From Flammeovirgaceae bacterium UBA7330 (GTDB lineage Bacteria > Bacteroidota > Bacteroidia > Cytophagales > Cyclobacteriaceae): 64,000 bases of DNA. The position numbers and the translations under genes are program-made. Below are positions 27,501 through 36,195 of the stretch, in pieces (the stretch's first letter is position 1; every line of letters starts with the position of its first letter). Under the pieces are notes generated by a model that was given only the letters and a program-made list of their open reading frames with translations, made no database searches and was not told where the DNA came from. The DNA is taken from the NCBI GenBank assembly GCA_002471275.1, contig DKPQ01000010.1:1-64000 (forward strand), in the 5' to 3' direction.

Positions 27501-27954
27501 AGCCCGGTATAAAGGATTTGACTTTTCCATCGCCTTCCAGGGTGTAGGTGACAGAGATATTCGTATCGGTGGTGATGCCGCCTGGGCCATGTTTAATGGA
27601 GGTAAGATCCAGGAATGGCACATGGAAGAAACATGGACTCCTGAAAGAACGGATGCCAAATTTCCTATCCTGGTACCAACCAGTGCGGGAAGTAACGACA
27701 TTCAGAATTCCAGCACCTGGATATTCAATGGTGCGTATTTGAGGTTGAGAAATATCAATTTCGGGTATTCATTACCGGAAAACCTGATGGAGAATATCTT
27801 TCTGAGTTCAGCCAGAATTTTCTTCTCGGGACAAAACCTCGTCACATGGGATAAGCTGCCTGATGGTATGGACCCACAAGTACCTAGTGGAACGAATGGA
27901 GATTTCTATCCGATCGTATCTTCTTATACCATGGGTATTGAAGTGAAATTCTAA
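24586..27954 (+). CDS. SusC-type TonB-dependent receptor with STN domain (SusC3)
   Basis: TonB-dependent outer-membrane importer of 1122 residues. Signal peptide (core LSIYGLVITLLLVNTILA), STN domain (about 45-115), regulatory-like domain starting at residue 145 (DENGEGLPGATVQEKGTSNG), VVVVGYGTQKK, plug with AAASIYGSRGANGVILITTK, and barrel ending in GIEVKF. Its regulatory-like domain is related to that of SusC1/SusC2 but has many substitutions, so it is not part of the near-identical pair. The STN domain fits FecR3. SusD3 starts 28 bp downstream. Confidence 0.95.
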   Translation: MKNKSLQYLKMAGKLSIYGLVITLLLVNTILASNGSAQNVQSVKKAVISLTINNSSLEAACKEIERHSDFRFVFLREDMGLDKTVSIKARNKTVEEVLLEISKQANVSFKQVNQQISVRPQEDLNIEKDIQVIIDQVTITGKITDENGEGLPGATVQEKGTSNGTITDVEGNYSLKANDGNVLVISFVGYQTIEEPINGRTSISVSLPVDVSSLEEVVVVGYGTQKKVNLTGSVEQVDGNTLTKQPVFQVSSALTGTVPGLTIVQNSGQPGKDVGQIRIRGLGSLGDGSKNDPLVLIDGVQGDINGIDPGDIADISVLKDAAAASIYGSRGANGVILITTKRAKAGGISVGYKTYLGRQAVTDRPKFVGALTFLENDGNTPQNIIDDYRTNLQNGTNPDVYTDTDWVDELYSESGFMQYHQVSVGGGSETLRVNGSISYQDQDGNIPNFNFRRYNGRFNSDLVASEKLDFNFDINFSQSRSTEPAQGLFNITQQAFRIPPIYFVRHSDGSWGDGWNGQNPIAFSEDGGLNAVNENYFRGILRMNYKPVKGLNLSLMYSPEYRDYQQKEFVRPIETIVDYDLGTTRLTPNRASLSHRVLNSLEHNVNATAAYSIDFGASSLTALAGYEMIKYNSSDLRAYRDQFILPDYQVLNAGSEENDSNYGSATHNGLLSYFGRVNYSYQDKYLFEANVRRDASSRFSPDNRVSVFPSFSVGWRIAEEAFLQNSDAISDLKLRASWGQLGNQQIGSDFPYVSSISLAGNYVFGGSIYTAATQNVLANSAIQWETTETTNIGIDAGFMENRLTLTMEYYVRKTNDILLEIPIPLNVGLSPSTQNAASVENKGWDLALGWQDDINDFQYSARFIASDFVNEVTDLAGVGPIISGGGITQVGEAISSIYGYETQGIFQTQEEIDNAPAQFGSLQPGNLRYKDQLTVDTNGDGVPDQADGVINGDDRVIIGNSLPRMSYSFDLGARYKGFDFSIAFQGVGDRDIRIGGDAAWAMFNGGKIQEWHMEETWTPERTDAKFPILVPTSAGSNDIQNSSTWIFNGAYLRLRNINFGYSLPENLMENIFLSSARIFFSGQNLVTWDKLPDGMDPQVPSGTNGDFYPIVSSYTMGIEVKF

Positions 27955-27982
27955 TAATCTATTGATTATCAAAAAATATTGA

Positions 27983-29716
27983 ATGATGAAAAATCTCATA
28001 AAAATAAATCTAATCATTGGGGCTCTTCTACTGATGAGTGCCTGTGAGGACGTGATAGATCTTAATTCACTAACTGAACCTACCGATGCCACTTTTTTCT
28101 CTAATGAGCAGGAGCTGGAACTTGCCCTGACAGGTGTTTATACTTCGGTTGTACACCAGGGAGGTTATGGCTTACCTATCCAGGTGAATATGGATAACGG
28201 TGGTACCGATATTGGCCTCGTGCGAGGTGGATTTCTGAGTTTTGATGAGCTTGGAGCCGGTAGTCACAGTGCTTCTTCCGGTGGGTTTGCCAGTGTATAT
28301 TCTCATTTTTACCGGGGAATAGGTAGAGCCAATAACCTGCTCAACAACATGAGCAGGGCTCAGGATGTAGTTCCTGAAGCAGCATATAACAGGATCCAGG
28401 CAGAAGCACTTGTCTTAAGGGCTTACTATTATCACTACTTACTGGAATTGTTTGGTGATGTCCCTTATACTGAGACATTAGCTACTTCTCCGGAAGATGC
28501 CTTATTGCCAAGAGAGTCTAAGATTACCATTGCCAACAGCATCATGGATGACCTGGATGCAGCAGCAACTGTTTTGACAGACGATCCAAAAGACCCGGGT
28601 AGAGTTACCCGCGGATTTGCTCTTGGGTTGAAAGCCAGGATAGCACTTTACAATGGCCTGTATACCGAAGCTGCGGCAGCGGCTAAGACGGTCATTGATG
28701 AAGGAAATTACCCACTGCATCCAAACTATGGCGAGTTATTTACCCATGCTGGCGAAAATTCAGCTGAGACGATGTTTGTGATGCCATTTATGGAAGGTTT
28801 TGAAACCACTCAGTTCCCACGTGCACAAGGTTCCAGAAACAGAAATTCCTACAGTACTGTTGTGCCCACACAATCCATGGTGGACAGCTACGAGGCTACC
28901 GATGGGTTGCCAATTGATGAGTCATTGGTGTATGATCCAAGCAACCCGTTTGCTAACAGAGACCCAAGATTGGCAGCATCTATCATCCTTCCTCAAAGCG
29001 AGTGGGCAGGCTTGATCTTTGAGAGCCATCCTGATAGTCTTACCGTAAGGTTAGCCGACGGGTCCAATGGGGGTTCGAATAAGGATTCCAGGATCGTAAT
29101 TTGGCCGGCAGCTTTCTGCGGATACCTGTGGAAGAAATATACGGATGAAGAAGCGCAGTTGATCAATCAGACATTCAGTGATCTGGACTTTAAGTTGATG
29201 CGTTTTGCAGAAGTCTTGTTGATCTATGCGGAAGCAAAAATTGAAAATGATGACATTGATGCTTCTGTATTGACCGCGATCAACAGGATCAGAGCCAGGG
29301 CTTATGGTGTGGATGTATCCGATACCGGAAACTATCCTGAAATCACCACAACCGATCAGACAGAGCTTAGGGAGATCATTCGTCGGGAGCGTAAGGTGGA
29401 GCTGGCTAACGAAGGTTTCCGATTGTTTGACATTAGAAGATGGAGAATAGCAGAAAAGGTGATGCCTGTAACACTCTATGGCAGAATTTTGGATGAAGCC
29501 AATGCTACCATGGTTCCGGATATCGATGAAGATGGATTTGTATCATATGCCGGAGTAGAGAGTCAATATGATCTGAATACTGATCAACGATTCCCTAATG
29601 CACAAAACAGGATTTTCACCAATCCAAGAGATTACCTGTTGCCAATCCCTCAGTCAGAAATCGATACTTATCGAGGTCTTGGTGCTGAGATCAATCAAAA
29701 TCCCGGAGGATATTGA
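27983..29716 (+). CDS. SusD/RagB-family glycan-binding lipoprotein (SusD3)
   Basis: Surface glycan-binding lipoprotein of 577 residues, partner of SusC3. The signal peptide ends with the lipobox LLMSAC (C21). SusD patterns include LALTGVYTSV, the helical LVLRAYYYHYLLELFGDVPYT stretch, MRFAEVLLIYAEAKI, INRIRARAYG and RRERKVELANEGFRLFDIRR. It is somewhat longer than SusD1 and SusD2 because of inserted loops. A terminator at 29729-29768 separates it from the sulfatase behind it. Confidence 0.95.
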   Translation: MMKNLIKINLIIGALLLMSACEDVIDLNSLTEPTDATFFSNEQELELALTGVYTSVVHQGGYGLPIQVNMDNGGTDIGLVRGGFLSFDELGAGSHSASSGGFASVYSHFYRGIGRANNLLNNMSRAQDVVPEAAYNRIQAEALVLRAYYYHYLLELFGDVPYTETLATSPEDALLPRESKITIANSIMDDLDAAATVLTDDPKDPGRVTRGFALGLKARIALYNGLYTEAAAAAKTVIDEGNYPLHPNYGELFTHAGENSAETMFVMPFMEGFETTQFPRAQGSRNRNSYSTVVPTQSMVDSYEATDGLPIDESLVYDPSNPFANRDPRLAASIILPQSEWAGLIFESHPDSLTVRLADGSNGGSNKDSRIVIWPAAFCGYLWKKYTDEEAQLINQTFSDLDFKLMRFAEVLLIYAEAKIENDDIDASVLTAINRIRARAYGVDVSDTGNYPEITTTDQTELREIIRRERKVELANEGFRLFDIRRWRIAEKVMPVTLYGRILDEANATMVPDIDEDGFVSYAGVESQYDLNTDQRFPNAQNRIFTNPRDYLLPIPQSEIDTYRGLGAEINQNPGGY

Positions 29717-29728
29717 TAAAATGAATTT

Positions 29729-29768
29729 GATCGGTTGGGCAGAATATGTCCGACCGATCTTATTTTAT
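29729..29768 (+). terminator. Intrinsic terminator after SusD3
   Basis: GATCGGTTGG at 29729-29738 pairs with CCGACCGATC at 29750-29759 (one G-T pair), followed by a T-rich tract. It is placed directly after the SusD3 stop. Confidence 0.7.
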
Positions 29769-29778
29769 CTAAACAGTA

Positions 29779-31236
29779 ATGCTCATAAGCAATATGACAT
29801 ATAGCCATTTTTTGCGGATTGTTCTTTTGGTGTTTCTTGCCTACGGGTGTGGACAGGTAGAAGAAAAGGCGAAACCCAATATATTATGGATCCTGGCAGA
29901 GGATTTGTCACCTGACCTTGGCTGTTTCGGCCAATCCCTGGTAAAAACACCTGTCCTGGATAAGTTAGCCAGCGAAGGTGTGAGATTTACCAATGTATTT
30001 ACCACCGCGGGTATCTGTACCCCCAGCAGGACGGCATTAGCTGTGGGGATGCATCAGACTTCCATCAATGCGCATCACATGCGGTATCCCATAGAAATGA
30101 GGAATGCATTGCCCGAAGGGGTCCTTCCGGTAAACGAAATTTTTCGAAGAAATGGCTACCAATCAGTCAACGTGAAAGGTGGTGTAGGGACAGGAAAAAC
30201 AGATTGGTCCTTTAAGTCTGATCATAGTGCCTACGACTACAATTCATGGGATCAACTAGATCCAGCGAAACCTTTTTTCGCGGTTGTTAATCTAAGATTG
30301 ACCCATCGTCCGTTTGAAAAGGATGAGAAAAACCCTATCAACCCGGATGAGGTGAAGGTGCCGCCATACTACCCGGATCACCCGGTAGCGAAGCAGGACT
30401 GGGCCGACTATCTGGAGTCAGCGCAGCTGATGGATGGCCAGGTAGGTGAAGTGCTGCAAGTACTGGAGGAAAAAGGGTGGTCAGAAAATACCATTGTCTA
30501 TTTTTTCAGCGACCATGGCAGACCATTTACACGGGGGAAGTCATTCCTCTATGATTCTGGCATCGAAATTCCATTGATTGTTAAAAGCCCACCCAGCCTG
30601 AGGTGGCATGATTTCCTGCCCAATGGCTCAATGAGTGATCAGTTACTCAGCTCATTAGACATTGTAGCTACTTCCCTTTCGATGGCTGGTATTTCAAAAC
30701 CAGCCCAGCTACAGGGCAGAGTGTTTCTGGGAGACAATGCAGAAGATGCAAGAGATGTCATTTATGCCACTGCCGATAGAAGTGGAGAAGTCTTCTTTAA
30801 GAGCAGAGCAGTCAGGAGTAAACAATTTAAGTACATCAGGAATTATAACAACGACTTCTCAGTGAATGAAGCTTCTACTGCATACCGGAGGGCAAATCAC
30901 CCTATTTATCACTTGCTGAATATCTTAGCAGAGAGGAATGAATTGAACGAAGTGCAAAAGCAACTACTGATGCCCATGCCCGAGGAGGAATTGTATGATA
31001 TCAAGTCAGATCCTTTTGAGATTAAGAACCTTGCAGGAGATCCTGCTTTTGAAAAAGAATTACAAGCCATGAGAGACAGGCTGGCCAGGTGGCAGTCTGA
31101 AACAAATGACTACGGTATGCAAGCGGATTCAGAAGCCCTTGCCAGTGCTTTTGAAACGTACGGAAAAGAATCTTTTGATAAAAATGAAAAGAAAGCCCTG
31201 GAGCTAAGATCCCGGGTATTGCAACAAATAAATTAA
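29779..31236 (+). CDS. S1-family sulfatase (heparan-N-sulfatase-like), lipoprotein
   Basis: Exported sulfatase of 485 residues. The signal peptide ends in a lipobox (AYGC, C24), so it is membrane-anchored. The formylglycine site is C80 in CTPSRTALAVG. The usual DD metal pair is ED here (ILAEDLSPDLGC, E41-D42), a pattern seen in the N-sulfoglucosamine-sulfohydrolase-like branch of S1. SDHGRPFTRGK carries further active-site residues. The start could also be the ATG at 29794. It is 11 bp before the FAD oxidoreductase gene and probably co-transcribed with it. It differs clearly from the two sulfatases at 8096-10889, suggesting another linkage or N-sulfate. The substrate is inferred. Confidence 0.9.
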   Translation: MLISNMTYSHFLRIVLLVFLAYGCGQVEEKAKPNILWILAEDLSPDLGCFGQSLVKTPVLDKLASEGVRFTNVFTTAGICTPSRTALAVGMHQTSINAHHMRYPIEMRNALPEGVLPVNEIFRRNGYQSVNVKGGVGTGKTDWSFKSDHSAYDYNSWDQLDPAKPFFAVVNLRLTHRPFEKDEKNPINPDEVKVPPYYPDHPVAKQDWADYLESAQLMDGQVGEVLQVLEEKGWSENTIVYFFSDHGRPFTRGKSFLYDSGIEIPLIVKSPPSLRWHDFLPNGSMSDQLLSSLDIVATSLSMAGISKPAQLQGRVFLGDNAEDARDVIYATADRSGEVFFKSRAVRSKQFKYIRNYNNDFSVNEASTAYRRANHPIYHLLNILAERNELNEVQKQLLMPMPEEELYDIKSDPFEIKNLAGDPAFEKELQAMRDRLARWQSETNDYGMQADSEALASAFETYGKESFDKNEKKALELRSRVLQQIN

Positions 31237-31247
31237 CTTATGACTTT

Positions 31248-33107
31248 ATGAAAGCATTAATGATTTTACTTATCTGCCTGCTCAGCATCTCACCCGGCAT
31301 GAGCAAGGATAAAAAGGCAGTATTCATACAAACCGAAAGCTTTGATCAAAAAGGAGGATGGTTCATCGACCAGCAATCCATGGACGTGATGGGCTCACCC
31401 TACCTGTTGGCTCATGGAATGGGCACACCCGTAGATGATGCCATGACCAAGGTGGTTTTTCCTGAAAAAGGTAAGTATCGGGTTTATGTAAGAACCAGAA
31501 ACTGGACAGCGCAATGGTCTGATGTGCCTGCCGGACGCTTTCAGGTATTGATTGACGGAAAACCCCTGGATAAAGAATTTGGAGTGAGTACGCAGGAATG
31601 GTCATGGATAGATGGTGGTACCGTAGACATCAAGTCGGGAGTAGCCCATGTGGCTTTGCGTGATCTTACGGGCTTCAATGGTAGATGTGATGCGATATAC
31701 TTCACAGCAGAGAAAAATGATGTTCCGCCGAATGATCCCGATCAGATGGATAAGCTGGTGGAGGAATTGACAGGGAAGAAAAGGACTGTGGAAGAAGGAG
31801 AATATGATTTTGTGATCATTGGTGGAGGAATGGCCGGAACATGCGCGGCAATATCTGCAGCAAGACTGGGCGTGAAAGTAGCTTTGATTCAAAACCGACC
31901 GGTATTGGGTGGTAATAACAGTTCAGAAGTACGTGTTCACCTGGGAGCCAGGATCAACCTGGAGCCTTATCCTAATCTGGGTAACCTGGTGAATGAAATC
32001 GGCCCGGATCGAGGGGGTAATGCACAACCCAAAGACTATTATGAGGATGATAAGAAGTTAAAGGCAGTATTAGCTGAATCGAACATATCCCTATTTTTGA
32101 ATACCCACGCCAATAAGGTAGAAACAAAGGATGGTAAGATCACCAAGGTTTATGCAGAGAACATTGAAACGGGTGAGATCAGAGGTTTTTCAGCTCCGTT
32201 GTTTGCAGACTGCACGGGTGATGGCACCATTGGCTTCCTGGCCGGAGCAGAGTACATGACAGGAAGAGAAAGCCGGGATAGATTCAACGAACCGACAGCA
32301 CCTCTTGAGGCTGACAACCTGACGATGGGTATCTCTGTTCAGTGGTTTTCCGAAGATGCGGGTTATCCGGTAGCTTTTCCTGATATTGAGTGGGGTTTAC
32401 CATGGAATGATGAAAAAGCCTTTGCCATCAAAAAAGGTGATTGGGACTGGGAAACCGGAATGGGTAAAGACATGATCACGGAGACTGAATTTATCCGGGA
32501 CTATGGTTTGCTGGTTGTTTACTCCAACTGGTCATATTTGAAAAATGATTACTCTAAGAAGGCAGAGTTTGCTAATGAACGCCTGAAGTGGGTAGCCTAT
32601 GTAGGTGGAAAGCGAGAGTCCAGAAGATTAGTCGGCGACTACATCCTCACGGAAAATGAGTTGAGAAACCAGGAGTTTCTTCCTGACGGCACAGCGCCTA
32701 CTTCCTGGACCATTGACCTCCACTACCCGGATCCGGAAAACCTGGAGAAATTTGACGGAGAGGCATTCAGGTCTATCGCTAAGCACACTAAGATTTATCC
32801 ATATCCGATCCCATTCAGATGTTTGTATTCCAAAAATGTCAGCAATCTGATGATGGGAGGACGAGATATCAGTGTCTCTCACGTGGCATTGGGTACCGTG
32901 AGATTGATGCGAACCGGTGGTATGATGGGAGAGGTGCTTGGTATGGCAGCTTCTGTGTGCAAGGAATTTGAGATTACCCCTCGCGAGATCTATGAGAGTC
33001 ATTTTGCAGATCTCGAGGAGTTAATGCTAAAAGGTGTGGGTGATCCTGATCTGCCCTTTACCCAAACCTATAATAAAGGTGGTACACTTTTAGAGACTGT
33101 CGAGTAA
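31248..33107 (+). CDS. Exported FAD-dependent oxidoreductase
   Basis: Protein of 619 residues with a signal peptide (MKALMILLICLLSISPGMS). An N-terminal beta-sandwich-like part (about 25-155) is followed by a FAD-binding Rossmann domain with VIIGGGMAGTCAA (glycines at 192-197) and the NRPVLGGNNSSEVRVHLGAR stretch typical of the PF12831-type FAD-dependent oxidoreductases found in Bacteroidota glycan loci. The C-terminal region holds MMGGRDISVSHVALGTVR, a usual second flavin-contact motif. The reaction is unknown for most of this family; oxidation of a sugar or sugar acid is plausible. It follows a sulfatase by 11 bp, and the next gene starts directly after its stop codon and appears to be a covalent-FMN protein, which could be its electron partner. 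Confidence 0.88.
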   Translation: MKALMILLICLLSISPGMSKDKKAVFIQTESFDQKGGWFIDQQSMDVMGSPYLLAHGMGTPVDDAMTKVVFPEKGKYRVYVRTRNWTAQWSDVPAGRFQVLIDGKPLDKEFGVSTQEWSWIDGGTVDIKSGVAHVALRDLTGFNGRCDAIYFTAEKNDVPPNDPDQMDKLVEELTGKKRTVEEGEYDFVIIGGGMAGTCAAISAARLGVKVALIQNRPVLGGNNSSEVRVHLGARINLEPYPNLGNLVNEIGPDRGGNAQPKDYYEDDKKLKAVLAESNISLFLNTHANKVETKDGKITKVYAENIETGEIRGFSAPLFADCTGDGTIGFLAGAEYMTGRESRDRFNEPTAPLEADNLTMGISVQWFSEDAGYPVAFPDIEWGLPWNDEKAFAIKKGDWDWETGMGKDMITETEFIRDYGLLVVYSNWSYLKNDYSKKAEFANERLKWVAYVGGKRESRRLVGDYILTENELRNQEFLPDGTAPTSWTIDLHYPDPENLEKFDGEAFRSIAKHTKIYPYPIPFRCLYSKNVSNLMMGGRDISVSHVALGTVRLMRTGGMMGEVLGMAASVCKEFEITPREIYESHFADLEELMLKGVGDPDLPFTQTYNKGGTLLETVE

Positions 33108-34031
33108 ATGATCAGGTCTCTATTAATAACGATACTTACAATATTTTTTCTAGAACGTGACCTTACCCCCGGTTACGTACCAATGAGTCAGCCTATGATT
33201 GCTGACTCATTGGATATTGAGCTTATCCCATTGTATGATGAGGATAGTGTGCTGGAGGGGTATACTGCATTTGTTTTCACGCCTATCTGCGAAGAAGATA
33301 AATGCTACGCCGTAGAGATCGATTTCTTCTGGGACGCCATCGGGAGATATGATCACTATGACACCATTCCCGGGCAACCTTTGACCAAGCTGGAGCATGA
33401 ACCTTTTACTCCTGAAGAATATGAAAAACTCCATCAGATTTTGAGCGAGCCGGCTTCTGTGCTGGCCAATTACAAGAAGGAGGACCTTGTTCAGGATATT
33501 GAGGAAGAAGGAGTGGATGGTGTTTCCGGAGCCACCATCAATGAGATCAAAGAAAGTGTGATCAGTGGCGCGGTTTATTCCTGCTATACTCTTTGGCACA
33601 TTGTTCATGGAAAAGTGGTGGACAGCATTCAATCGCTGACATACAGGAGTCTCAATGATCAACTTGTAAAGAAGATGGTGCATCGGAAGGATCAACAGAT
33701 CAACTACTTTCTCATCAATATTTTTTCTGAAGAAGATTTTCATAATTACCTTCCACACCTTTTATATACCATCGAAAATGGACAGGGGTACTATGCAAAA
33801 AATGCCATTGAAAAAATGCCTGCTTCTGTTTTCGAAGACGACCGGACACAAGATTTCTTTACTGAGCATTTTGAAAGCCTCAACTATTTTGCTCAGATAT
33901 CACTGCTTAAAAAACTGGACCCCCAATCAATCAATAGCGAGCTGAAAACCACACTGCGAAACCACCTGAGCGAAAGAAACTCTCAGAAAAATGAACTGAT
34001 TCGCATACTGATCGGGATAGAGAATAATTAA
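33108..34031 (+). CDS. Exported protein with FMN-binding (SGAT) motif
   Basis: A 307-residue protein not assigned to a named family. The N-terminus looks like a signal peptide (MIRSLLITILTIFFL). Residues 137-143 read DGVSGAT, matching the flavinylation motif of FMN_bind/NqrC/RnfG-type domains, in which the last threonine (T143) carries FMN attached by ApbE. The C-terminal half (about 170-307) looks all-helical, with repeat-like helix pairs. Its ATG follows the stop codon of the FAD oxidoreductase with no gap, so the two are tightly coupled. I infer an extracytoplasmic flavoprotein that passes electrons to or from the FAD enzyme. No ApbE gene is in the window. Confidence 0.65.
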   Translation: MIRSLLITILTIFFLERDLTPGYVPMSQPMIADSLDIELIPLYDEDSVLEGYTAFVFTPICEEDKCYAVEIDFFWDAIGRYDHYDTIPGQPLTKLEHEPFTPEEYEKLHQILSEPASVLANYKKEDLVQDIEEEGVDGVSGATINEIKESVISGAVYSCYTLWHIVHGKVVDSIQSLTYRSLNDQLVKKMVHRKDQQINYFLINIFSEEDFHNYLPHLLYTIENGQGYYAKNAIEKMPASVFEDDRTQDFFTEHFESLNYFAQISLLKKLDPQSINSELKTTLRNHLSERNSQKNELIRILIGIENN

Positions 34032-34279
34032 TTCTTTTGAGGCCATCCAATTTATCGAAATATTATTCGGTAAAATACTGTATATCAATAATTTTCCTGT
34101 TTTAAATCTAAAAATCAAAAAATAGTTGTACATTAGATTTATTGTAATTAACCCATATATTAATCGCGCTTAATTTTCATTTTCATAACAGGAACCGCAT
34201 AGTAAGAATATTTATCAATGTTCCGCACGCTGAAAGTGTTTTATGAATAGCGAATAATAATTTGTAGACCCTAACCGAT

Positions 34280-34873
34280 ATGATGGATTCCAGCTATTCA
34301 GGAAAAGATGATCTTTCAATCTGGAGAGATTTTGTTAGCGGGGATCGATCAGCACTTTCTTACATTTATTTCAAGTATGCCAAATACCTGCTTTCTTACG
34401 GGTATAAGATCTGCCGGGACAAGGAACTGGTCGAAGACAAGGTACAGGATTTATTTGTCCAGCTCTGGGCAAGGCATGATAGATTAGGGGATACAGATTC
34501 CATCAAGTTCTATTTATTCCGATCACTTCGTAGAAAGCTTGCAGAGTCTGTAAAAGTGGACAAACTCAGATATGCTGTAGGTTTAGAGATGATCGATCAA
34601 TTTTCAGGACCTTTTGAAAACCAGTTAATCGAAATAGAGACCCGGTCGGAAAGAAAGAAACTTGTAGAGCAATTATTGGCCCATCTAAATGATAACCAAA
34701 GAGATATCTTACACCTCAAATATACTGTGGGACTATCCAACTGTGAAATCGCAGAAATACTAGGGATGGAGCATCAATCGGTGAAAAATGCTGTATTTAG
34801 GTCAATCAATAAGATTCGTAAGTTCCTTAGCAAACATCAGATTTCACTTTCCTCACTGACCCGAATCGGTTAG
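34280..34873 (+). CDS. ECF RNA polymerase sigma factor
   Basis: ECF sigma factor of 197 residues. Region 2 (about 20-90) has ALSYIYFKYAKYLLSYGYKI and VEDKVQDLFVQLWARH, and region 4 (about 130-190) has LNDNQRDILHLKYTVGLSN followed by an HTH with MEHQSVKNAVFRSI. The ATG at 34280 is used. FecR4 starts 95 bp later on the same strand, the normal sigma/anti-sigma order, followed by SusC4-SusD4. The 248 bp upstream are AT-rich and contain a weak hairpin (TTATCGAA...TTCGGTAA) but no clear promoter. Confidence 0.92.
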   Translation: MMDSSYSGKDDLSIWRDFVSGDRSALSYIYFKYAKYLLSYGYKICRDKELVEDKVQDLFVQLWARHDRLGDTDSIKFYLFRSLRRKLAESVKVDKLRYAVGLEMIDQFSGPFENQLIEIETRSERKKLVEQLLAHLNDNQRDILHLKYTVGLSNCEIAEILGMEHQSVKNAVFRSINKIRKFLSKHQISLSSLTRIG

Positions 34874-34968
34874 TAGTACGGCACACTAAGATTTTTTAAA
34901 AAAAAGTTTAGTAAAACTGAGTACCGATCAATTAGATCTCCCTTTATTCAATCATAGTTTGCTTTGCT

Positions 34969-36027
34969 ATGCCTGCATCTTTGGAATTTATAGAAGAACT
35001 TGTTTGCGACGATCGGTTTTGCAAATACGTCCTGAATCCGGACAGCGAGACTGTTGATTTCTGGAATGAGTTCAGAAAGAATAATCCTGATAAAGAAGAA
35101 GAGATCCAGGAGGCCAGACAACTTGTGTTGTTGCTTGGCAATGAAAAAGATATACAAGATCGGGACACACTCAGCAAGACAGATGAAATCTGGCAAAAAA
35201 TTCAAGGTGAAATAGATCACAAAGGCAATCGGCGTTCCAGGCCTTCATCACGTAATGAACTGCTCTTCTTCAGCTTGAAGGTGGCTGCGGTGTTGCTAGT
35301 GATGTTTTTCATTTCATTCCTGGTTATGGACATTCAGCCAACTTCAGACGAAGGGCAATTCAGCAAGACTGAAAACTATTTTCAGCGGGTGACTCAATAT
35401 GGTCAGAAAGCAAGCTTTTACCTACCTGATGGCTCGCATGTCAATCTGAATGCTGGTTCAACCCTTTATTATTATGTCTGTAATGAGTGCAATACCAGGG
35501 AGCTGATCCTCGAAGGTGAAGCATTTTTTGATGTTAAAAGAGATACAGAAAGACCTTTCATCGTCAAGACCAGCAATCTATCGGCTACAGTGCTGGGTAC
35601 CAGTTTCAATGTGAAGGCTTACCCGGAAGAAGACAAGACTGAGGTGGCGCTGGTTACCGGCAAAGTATCAGTTGCTGGTAAGAAAACCATCCCCACTGTT
35701 TTGACACCTCATGAAATGGCCACCTATCAGCATGATCGGCAAAAGACTACCGTCGGTGGATTTAACCTGGAAGAGATCACTGGGTGGAAAGATAAGATCC
35801 TGGTTTTTGAGGATGTCAGCTTTCGTGAGCTTACCGCCACACTTAGCAGATGGTACGGTGTTGAATTTATTATTTCTGATTCAGCAAGAAGTGTAAAAAA
35901 ATTCATGAATCGAAAGGATTACAAAGGAAAGTATAACAACAAAAGTCTGGAGACGGTGCTGGAGGCGATTAGCTTCTCCTATGACTTTGATTATGAAATC
36001 AAGGATAAAAAAGTATGGATAAAATAA
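34969..36027 (+). CDS. FecR-family anti-sigma factor (FecR4)
   Basis: Membrane anti-sigma factor of 352 residues. The cytoplasmic N-terminus carries FIEELVCDDRFCKYVLNPD and FWNEFRKNNPDKEEEIQEA, a membrane helix lies at about 105-122 (KVAAVLLVMFFISFLVM), and the FecR domain has LPDGSHVNLNAGSTLYYY, EGEAFFDVKRDTERPFIV and VLGTSFNVKAY. The DUF4974-like end is present. It contains an unusual pair of cysteines inside the FecR domain (VCNEC), which could be a redox or structural disulfide. It lies 95 bp after its sigma factor and upstream of SusC4. Confidence 0.92.
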   Translation: MPASLEFIEELVCDDRFCKYVLNPDSETVDFWNEFRKNNPDKEEEIQEARQLVLLLGNEKDIQDRDTLSKTDEIWQKIQGEIDHKGNRRSRPSSRNELLFFSLKVAAVLLVMFFISFLVMDIQPTSDEGQFSKTENYFQRVTQYGQKASFYLPDGSHVNLNAGSTLYYYVCNECNTRELILEGEAFFDVKRDTERPFIVKTSNLSATVLGTSFNVKAYPEEDKTEVALVTGKVSVAGKKTIPTVLTPHEMATYQHDRQKTTVGGFNLEEITGWKDKILVFEDVSFRELTATLSRWYGVEFIISDSARSVKKFMNRKDYKGKYNNKSLETVLEAISFSYDFDYEIKDKKVWIK

Positions 36028-36195
36028 TTAAACCGGAAGGAGGTATTTATAGAGAAACATGATCATTACTAAACCCCAAAGACAACAGTCAACCTGGAAA
36101 AAGTGCGATAGCTGCTAATTGAATCGCTTAAAAGCCTCAATCAACAACTACCCTTTTTGTCTTGGATAAAAATTTTATCAACTAAACTCAAATGT

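Noticed and set aside
33207..33758. 183-residue open frame on the minus strand inside the FMN-motif protein gene
   Set aside because: The plus-strand gene abuts its upstream partner and has a recognisable motif; the antisense frame has no start context or domain.
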